A stretch of 11,245 nucleotides of DNA, taken from the NCBI GenBank assembly GCA_021827885.1, contig JAKAUD010000111.1, positions 1 to 11,245 of the forward strand. The letters are read 5' to 3'. Below, one piece after another: positions 7,356-11,245 of this stretch. The notes below the pieces were generated by a model. That model was not told where the DNA came from. It made no database searches and was given only the letters and a program-made list of their open reading frames with translations. Position 1 is the first letter of the stretch. Each line of letters starts with the position of its first letter. This DNA is from Thermoplasmata archaeon (lineage in GTDB: Archaea > Thermoplasmatota > Thermoplasmata > Thermoplasmatales > Thermoplasmataceae). The position numbers were made by a program, and so were the translations under genes.

Positions 7356-7512
7356 GTCAGTTCATTGCTCTCCTAGTTCTTTTATCAAGAGTTTGAATGC
7401 CACCATGGAAACACTTCTGAATAAACACGTAATGATCCAAATCAGTGAGAGCGATCTGGACATCGAGGACGGAAAGGTGAGAAATGTTAGAGATTTCCTT
7501 AAGGAACTCTGA
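7345..7512 (+). CDS. Small ORF, probable orphan antitoxin C-terminal remnant
   Basis: This 55-codon frame starts at ATG 7345, inside the last codons of relE (11-nt overlap), with a perfect AGGAGG (7332-7337) seven bases upstream, and ends at TGA 7510. The first about 14 residues (MICKSVHCSPSSFI) look non-antitoxin-like. From about residue 20 the sequence resembles a RelB-type tail: METLLNKHVMIQISESDL then IEDGKVRNVRDFLKEL. It lines up with the tail of the dead antitoxin at 10456-10695 (EILSHPEMMRGIARSLE, then GRTRTLEQISRKL). No toxin follows. It is either a remnant of another pair or a translated third antitoxin-like protein. The ribosome binding site may be coincidental because it encodes the conserved RR of RelE. 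Confidence 0.4.
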   Translation: MICKSVHCSPSSFIKSLNATMETLLNKHVMIQISESDLDIEDGKVRNVRDFLKEL

Positions 7513-7545
7513 CGCAAGCAGCAATGCTTGGTCAAGCGTGTAAAG

Positions 7546-7916
7546 ATGACACAGAAAAATGAACTTGAAGAGAAACTCATAAAGTTCTTCGATGCAGAGA
7601 ACAATCGGGACTGGAACCTATACGAGACGCTTCTCTCACAAAACGTGGAGTGGATTTCTTACGGTCCTCCTAAGCGAAAAGTTGTGATTGGAAAAGAGGA
7701 TTATGTGAAGACGATGATCAGAGCTTATCGGGACGACCTTAAAAGTTCAAGGTTTTTAACATGGTTTCAAACCCAGAAAGATGAGTTGTGATAGCAGAGC
7801 TTGAACTCCTCTCAAGAAGATCAGTTGATGTATTTGAGTTTGAAAATGGTCTGATCAGGAGAGAACGGGAGTACTATGGCTATACTCTCCGGTTAGAATC
7901 CAAAGACAAACAATAG
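7546..7916 (+). pseudogene. Broken SnoaL/NTF2-like protein
   Basis: The fragments match the SnoaL-like branch of the NTF2 fold, small alpha+beta barrel proteins of varied function. From ATG 7546 come KLIKFFDAENNRDWNLYETL and VEWISYGPP with GKEDYVKTMIRAYRD, the usual N-terminal helices and 'fl.G.eai' strand. After YRDDL (near 7743, an A run) the frame shifts by one missing base and continues KFKVFNMVSNPER, hits TGA 7782-7784, then resumes VVIAELELLSRRSVDVFEFENG and REREYYGYTL to TAG 7914. VDVFEFENGLIRREREYY is the family's typical C-terminal strand pair. The total (about 123 codons) equals a normal single domain. With two lesions it is most likely dead. It may have started at the in-frame 7528 GTG, but the ATG is preferred. 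Confidence 0.75.
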
Positions 7917-7964
7917 ATGAAAATCCAGAAATATGCGACAAATTCGATACAAACGAAGTTCGCA

Positions 7965-8006
7965 AAATGGACCGGTTGGGATTTGATTAAAGTTTTGAGC
8001 GAATAC
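7965..8006 (+). repeat. Dispersed direct repeat, copy B
   Basis: This is a 42-nt copy that matches copy C at 39 of 42 positions. The core GGGATTTGATTAAAGTTTT and end GCGAATAC are shared. It lies between the SnoaL pseudogene and the 3' end of the AbiEii-like gene, 51 bp from that stop codon. Confidence 0.75.
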
Positions 8007-8057
8007 TTTTAGAGATATTCCCTGATAATCATAAGGGGCACTAAATTTAATGTTCCA

Positions 8058-8804
8058 TCAAATAAGAGACAACAGCTTATTTATTAGTGCATTTCCTTCC
8101 TTATGAGAAACACTGTCAAAGGTTGAATTTTTTCCTATTTTTCCCTGCTTCAAGAAATCTAGCAAGAAATCAAATCTGGACATGATTGAAGAAAACCAAT
8201 CAATTCTGGCAAACCGAAACTCGTCACTCTGAAGTAACGCAATGATATCACCACAATCCTTGGCAAATTTCTCTCTTAAGTGAGAATTGCCAATAGTGGG
8301 TTCAAGCGATAAATCGTAGTGTCTGTCCCATGCCGCTTTTAACTTAAGCAAGAGTAGGAATGAAATGTCTGGAACAATCACCTGGAACTCAGGCTCAGAG
8401 GAATAGGAGATCTTTTTGGAAACAGTCTGGTATTGTATTTTCGTCAAATCGAGTAATTTGCCAGTTCCGTGGAACTGATCTTTTTTTGGTAGAAAGTCAA
8501 GATAAATGTCACCGGACTCCAATCTCTTTAAAAATAATGTGTTTCCTGCGGAATCCCTTTCTTTGCTGTAAGCACGAGTTGAATATAGGTGTTTCGTTAA
8601 CAGACGTTTGAAACGACCAGTTGCAATCAAGTCGATATCGAGTGAATATTTCCAAGGATTAAATGAGTGGACTGCCCAGCCACCTATAAGAATGACATCA
8701 CTTGGCGTATAATCTCTGTTAGCTACGCTCCAGTCAAAAATGTATCTGAGCTCGTCGAATGAATCCTTTGCCAGAGTGGACTTGTTACTTTCTTTATTTA
8801 CCAA
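8058..8804 (-). CDS. AbiEii-like nucleotidyltransferase toxin
   Basis: This 248-aa protein belongs to the AbiEii/MNT-like nucleotidyltransferase group. The motif LIGGWAVHSFNPWKYSLDIDLI (39-60) holds the GG of the nucleotide loop and the metal-binding pair D56-x-D58. A third carboxylate is likely D103 in IYLDFLP. The C-terminal helical region has LLLKLKAAWDRHYD (151-164) and KFAKDCGDIIALL (179-191), matching the 'K..A..dR..KD..DI..L' pattern of AbiEii. Such toxins transfer nucleotides to targets such as tRNA, stopping growth, for example during virus infection. The TTG start at 8804 is supported by GGTGA about six bases upstream and by the 11-nt overlap with the upstream AbiEi-like gene, a normal order for AbiE pairs. 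The frame is intact while neighbouring systems decay, hinting at selection. The targeted molecule is unknown. Confidence 0.72.
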   Translation of the reverse strand: MVNKESNKSTLAKDSFDELRYIFDWSVANRDYTPSDVILIGGWAVHSFNPWKYSLDIDLIATGRFKRLLTKHLYSTRAYSKERDSAGNTLFLKRLESGDIYLDFLPKKDQFHGTGKLLDLTKIQYQTVSKKISYSSEPEFQVIVPDISFLLLLKLKAAWDRHYDLSLEPTIGNSHLREKFAKDCGDIIALLQSDEFRFARIDWFSSIMSRFDFLLDFLKQGKIGKNSTFDSVSHKEGNALINKLLSLI

Positions 8805-9825
8805 TTTTATTCACCAGATCCTTTGCGGCAATCCTTCCATCCATCCCTAATCCTGCAAGGTCCAGTATGTTCTGGCACACGTCAACAATTCGAATGCCAT
8901 TAAACATGGTCGAAGATTTCACGACGTCTCTTTCTGGCACATATACCTTTAATCTACATCCACCAGCTTCTCTCTCAGAAAATGACCTAATCGCCCCTCT
9001 GTCGGATGGATCTGGGATGTAGATGTATGCCGTATCTTCTCTCATTATGGATGAACCATATGAAACAGCAGACGAATGGGCCGTGAACGCATAATCAATT
9101 CCAAGTCTGTTGAGATTGATGGCGACTTCATTTATGCACTGGGTTGCTGTCTTAAAATTAGTATTTATGGTCTTTAAGAGCAGACTCTCAAGGGGTCTTT
9201 CCCACGATACCACATTGAAAAGTTTGTCAATATCTTTGATTCTTAAACCGTAATCTGAAGTTATCATTCCAGTTTTTTCAAGTTTATGAATTATACTGTT
9301 CGTCCAGCCATATGAGACACCGGTTTTCTTAGAAATAGAAAGTATGTTGTATGGTTTCTCGGTCAGTAAAAAACAGACAATTTTCCATGCCTTTTCGGAA
9401 GTAAGACTTGATGGGCTCGCTTTTATGTGTTCGAAAGGAGCACTCACCTCGGATGTTTTTGCTTCATTTGGAAGGTACTGATATAATTTTGGAGGAATAA
9501 GCAAAATTTCTACACCAAGTCTACTAGCAAGTTCTTGAGTGCTATACTTCAATGATTTTCCTGCACAGACCATTCTTATATTTTTTCTGCCTACCATTTT
9601 TTTATCTATCAGATTTGAATAGGCATACATTCTATATATGGTGTCCTCATTTATTCTATGCCTTACTTCAACAAGCGTCATAGTGTCCTTGGACTCAATT
9701 GCTAAATCAATTAGTAATTCCCTCTCTCCAATCGATATTGGATACAACCATTTTATTTTTGAATCTTGAGAAATCCCGAGTTTCTCAAGTACAAACTGGT
9801 TGATTAGATCTAAATTTTCATCCAT
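8794..9825 (-). CDS. AbiEi-like antitoxin with PD-(D/E)XK-like N-terminal domain
   Basis: This 343-aa protein appears to have three parts. Residues 1-115 look like a restriction-endonuclease-like fold: ELLIDLAIESKDTMTLVEVRHR supplies D40 and E53-x-R55, the place where active nucleases have ExK. The R suggests a binding or sensing rather than cutting role. Residues about 140-195 form a winged helix (ILSISKKTGVSYGWTNSIIHKLEKTGMI). Residues about 210-343 resemble the AbiEi C-terminal domain: DYAFTAHSSAVSYG, LKVYVPERDVV and the ending VDVCQNILDLAGLGMDGRIAAKDLV, like 'vdpvqlYlDLl..grg.eaA..L'. It should neutralise the downstream nucleotidyltransferase (11-nt overlap) and repress the promoter. ATG 9825 is 27 bases from a TATA box. 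It could alternatively be a plain wHTH regulator with an orphan fold; the AbiEi tail and partner favour the antitoxin. Confidence 0.68.
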   Translation of the reverse strand: MDENLDLINQFVLEKLGISQDSKIKWLYPISIGERELLIDLAIESKDTMTLVEVRHRINEDTIYRMYAYSNLIDKKMVGRKNIRMVCAGKSLKYSTQELASRLGVEILLIPPKLYQYLPNEAKTSEVSAPFEHIKASPSSLTSEKAWKIVCFLLTEKPYNILSISKKTGVSYGWTNSIIHKLEKTGMITSDYGLRIKDIDKLFNVVSWERPLESLLLKTINTNFKTATQCINEVAINLNRLGIDYAFTAHSSAVSYGSSIMREDTAYIYIPDPSDRGAIRSFSEREAGGCRLKVYVPERDVVKSSTMFNGIRIVDVCQNILDLAGLGMDGRIAAKDLVNKIGK

Positions 9826-9840
9826 CTTGTATCTGTATTT

Positions 9841-9911
9841 AGTGATACTTTATTAAGGTATCACTGATAACTATCTGTAAATTGAGATATTTTAAATACA
9901 TATCAGTGATA
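9841..9911 (-). promoter_or_regulatory. AbiE-like operon promoter and multi-site operator
   Basis: The TATA box TTAATAAAG (9848-9856, minus strand) centres 27 bases before ATG 9825, so the transcript should be leaderless. It sits in the middle of an inverted repeat with arms AGTGATA (9841-9847) and TATCACT (9859-9865), centred on 9853. Two palindromes of the form TATCA-N-TGATA occur at 9859-9869 and 9901-9911, with centres 42 bp (four helical turns) apart. Binding to these would cover the promoter, as expected of autorepression by an AbiEi-type winged helix. Confidence 0.6.
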
Positions 9912-9931
9912 AAAATTGATTGAGTAAAAAC

Positions 9932-9972
9932 CAATAGATCAATGGGTTTTGATTAACCTTTTATGGGAATAC
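9932..9972 (+). repeat. Dispersed direct repeat, copy D (degenerate)
   Basis: This is a 41-nt diverged copy with blocks ATGGG, TTTTGATTAA, CTTTTA and GGGAATAC in the same order as the other copies. The similarity to copy C continues a few bases beyond (ATGG-CA). It lies 107 bp upstream of the AbiEi-like start. Confidence 0.5.
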
Positions 9973-10455
9973 ATGGACACAAGAAACCACTATGCAATTA
10001 ATCCAACCATCTGTAAGCATCAGACCCTTTGGATATTCTCATACAATTAATAAATGGTAAGTTTAAAATTTGGTATTTGCAAAAACTATGGCCATGAGGT
10101 AGTTTTTTCGGCGGTCAATGGAAACACCATATTACAAGGGCAAAGCTTTACCACGTGCCTCACCGGCCAACAGGTCACGTAATAACGATGGATTGCAAGT
10201 GTTCAATGCCTAATATTAATGAATCAAAGGGGCAGAAATCAAGAATGGTTTTATTGGGCAATCATCCGGAAGGGTAGGAAAAAACTCATGCTGTTATATA
10301 CAGTAAACAAGATCATATCATTGGAATGTATATTGGAATGGTAACTCTTATTACTGCGGCAATAAATTTGTGGAAAAGAGAGAATGGCGGTAACAGACTC
10401 CAATTTAATACGCAAAGTTTGTATTCTGCATAACATTTAATAAGTATTGCTACCC
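9973..10455. other. Long spacer without a recognisable gene
   Basis: About 480 bp separate repeat D from the dead antitoxin. Several short frames are open, for example about 10133-10276 (+) with YHVPHRPTGHVITMDCKC and about 10299-10434 (+) with MVTLITAAINLWKRENGGN. None gives a recognisable domain or a complete gene. They could be remains of an older gene that filled this cassette. The minus-strand frame at 10251-10436 is not convincing either. Promoter elements for the following pair are not clear; ATTTAATAAG at 10435-10444 is AT-rich but close to ATG 10456. Confidence 0.3.
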
Positions 10456-10695
10456 ATGGTAACAACAGTTCAGATTGACAACGAACTTAAAGATTCACCC
10501 AAGAGAATCTTACAATGACCTGATTTCAAGGCTGATAAATTTATATTCCCCAGACGTTGCCAGCAAGGAATCGCTTATTGAAACTTTCGAGATTCTTTCT
10601 CATCCGGAAATGATGAGGGGAATTGCTCGATGACTTGAAGGCATGAAGGGGGAAGAACAAGAACTCTCGAACAAATCAGCAGGAAGCTTGACTAG
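10456..10695 (+). pseudogene. Broken RelB/VapB-like antitoxin (second pair)
   Basis: The remains are of the same family as the antitoxin at 6886-7104. ATG 10456 begins MVTTVQIDNELKD. About 20 bases (some seven codons, by comparison with the intact antitoxin) are then missing near 10493, shifting the frame. It continues IHPRESYNDLISRLI, matching the 'iHPRETYedvI' signature, and ETFEILSHPEMMRGIAR, meets TGA at 10631-10633, goes on LEGMKG, and after a one-base loss in a G run (about 10649) ends GRTRTLEQISRKLD before TAG 10693. That tail is typical of antitoxins that wrap a RelE toxin. Three lesions make it dead. Confidence 0.8.
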
Positions 10696-10697
10696 TA

Positions 10698-10949
10698 ATG
10701 TCTTTTGACATTGTTCTCACAGTTGAATCAGAGGAGTTTATCAAGAAATGTGATAATGCAATCAGGAACAGAATAATCAAGTTGCTTCGAAAGATCGAAG
10801 ATTAACCGGAGAAAGTGAAGCTGTTGACCTCAATTTTGACTGGCCTGTAAAATCTGAGTATTGGGGACTACAGGGCGATTTATCAGATAAAGAACAGTGA
10901 GTTAATAGTCGTAGTTATAAAGATTGGACATAAAAAGAACGTTAATTGA
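10698..10949 (+). pseudogene. Broken RelE-family toxin (second pair)
   Basis: This is a toxin partner of the preceding remnant, beginning at ATG 10698, two bases after its stop. One continuous frame reads MSFDIVLTVESEEFIKKCD, RNRIIKLLRKIED, PEKVKLLTSILTGL, NLSIGDYRAIYQI and LIVVVIKIGHKKNV, covering the whole RelE fold including the GDYRAIYQI central strand and the IGHKKNV end. Two in-frame TAA codons (10803-10805 and 10848-10850) interrupt it; both sit where family members have polar or aromatic residues. The final 'VYD' is lost (VN then TGA). Without substantial readthrough no toxin is made, consistent with loss of its antitoxin being tolerable. Confidence 0.85.
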
Positions 10950-10959
10950 TGATCGGCTT

Positions 10960-11001
10960 AAATGGACCTGTCGGGATTTGATTAAAGTTTTAAGCGAATA
11001 C
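10960..11001 (+). repeat. Dispersed direct repeat, copy C
   Basis: This is a 42-nt copy nearly identical to copy B (39 of 42). It begins 10 bp after the stop of the dead RelE gene, and marks the right end of the toxin-antitoxin region, 59 bp from the stop of the convergent propeller gene. Confidence 0.75.
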
Positions 11002-11060
11002 CATGGGCAACATAGCGTAAGCCTATTAAATATTCCTGGAAAAACAGTGCTTCTATGCCG

Positions 11061-11245
11061 TTAGGTTCCATCTGCCAGTATTAAATCAAGGCAACCCTCA
11101 GGCAAGAAAACATGCACATTTCCGCGACGATGGTCTACGGTAAGGGTGTGTGCGTTCGGACCTGTTTGTATTTTCTCTACAAAGTGGAGAGTATTTGTAT
11201 CAAAGACATCTATTACTCCAGGATCCCCCACCGCAACGTAAAGTC
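11061..11245 (-). CDS. YVTN/YncE-like beta-propeller protein, C-terminal fragment
   Basis: The minus strand is open from the window edge to a TAA at 11061-11063. The last about 60 residues read LYVAVGDPGVIDVFDTNTL, then FVEKIQTGPNAHTLTVDHRRGNVHVFLPE and a short tail LADGT. 'LYVAvgdPgvIdVfDt.t' followed by '.tg.gaHtl..d...g.vyvflPe' is the repeat pattern of YncE/YVTN beta-propellers, whose blades are often secreted or periplasm-facing binding modules. The N-terminus, and any signal peptide, lie outside the window. It converges with the dead relBE pair and is probably host backbone beyond the accessory region. The frame looks intact in this piece. Confidence 0.75.
   Translation of the reverse strand, partial: LYVAVGDPGVIDVFDTNTLHFVEKIQTGPNAHTLTVDHRRGNVHVFLPEGCLDLILADGT

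Noticed and set aside
10251..10436. 61-aa minus-strand ORF
   Set aside because: No domain, promoter or start signal; probably a chance frame in AT-rich spacer.
6750..11001. Repeats as a CRISPR array
   Set aside because: Copies are 1.0-2.0 kb apart with genes between them and two are diverged; there are no regular short spacers and no cas gene.
6750..11001. Repeats as integron attC sites
   Set aside because: No integrase gene and no attC-type paired arms that fold into the required hairpin; orientation and spacing alone are not enough.

Overview
The window looks archaeal, probably from the Thermoplasmatales or relatives (inference; no rRNA or tRNA gene is present). The reasons are AT-rich TATA boxes about 23-30 nt before start codons (leaderless or near-leaderless transcripts), heavy use of AGG/AGA and ATA codons, an archaeal ATPase_2/DUF234 gene, archaeal RelBE-type pairs and a YVTN propeller fragment.

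Left part (1-4602) is intact and housekeeping-like. It holds the C-terminal membrane half of a P-type cation ATPase (+), then a minus-strand pair: a full Ada protein (zinc domain, AraC-type HTH, O6-methylguanine methyltransferase) overlapping by 8 bp a YjeH-like amino acid permease. Next is a minus-strand PHS-like MFS transporter whose promoter is preceded by two perfect 14-bp palindromes with centres 21 bp apart.

Right part (about 5000-11000) is an accessory, decaying region. An ATPase_2/DUF234 gene is broken by two frameshifts and a nonsense codon. An intact relBE-like pair follows, then a 55-codon ORF resembling an orphan antitoxin tail and a broken SnoaL/NTF2-like gene. On the minus strand lies an intact AbiE-like type IV toxin-antitoxin pair: an AbiEi-like protein with a PD-(D/E)XK-like N-terminal domain, and an AbiEii-like nucleotidyltransferase. 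After a 630-bp gap comes a second relBE-like pair carrying at least five lesions. A partial minus-strand beta-propeller gene runs off the right edge.

The most notable structure is a set of four direct copies of a ~40-42 nt repeat (6750-6789, 7965-8006, 9932-9972, 10960-11001). They lie at the boundaries of the three toxin-antitoxin modules, in the order repeat - relBE plus remnants - repeat - AbiE-like pair - repeat - dead relBE - repeat. This suggests an array of exchangeable defence cassettes, although shared terminators or remnants of an insertion element are also possible.
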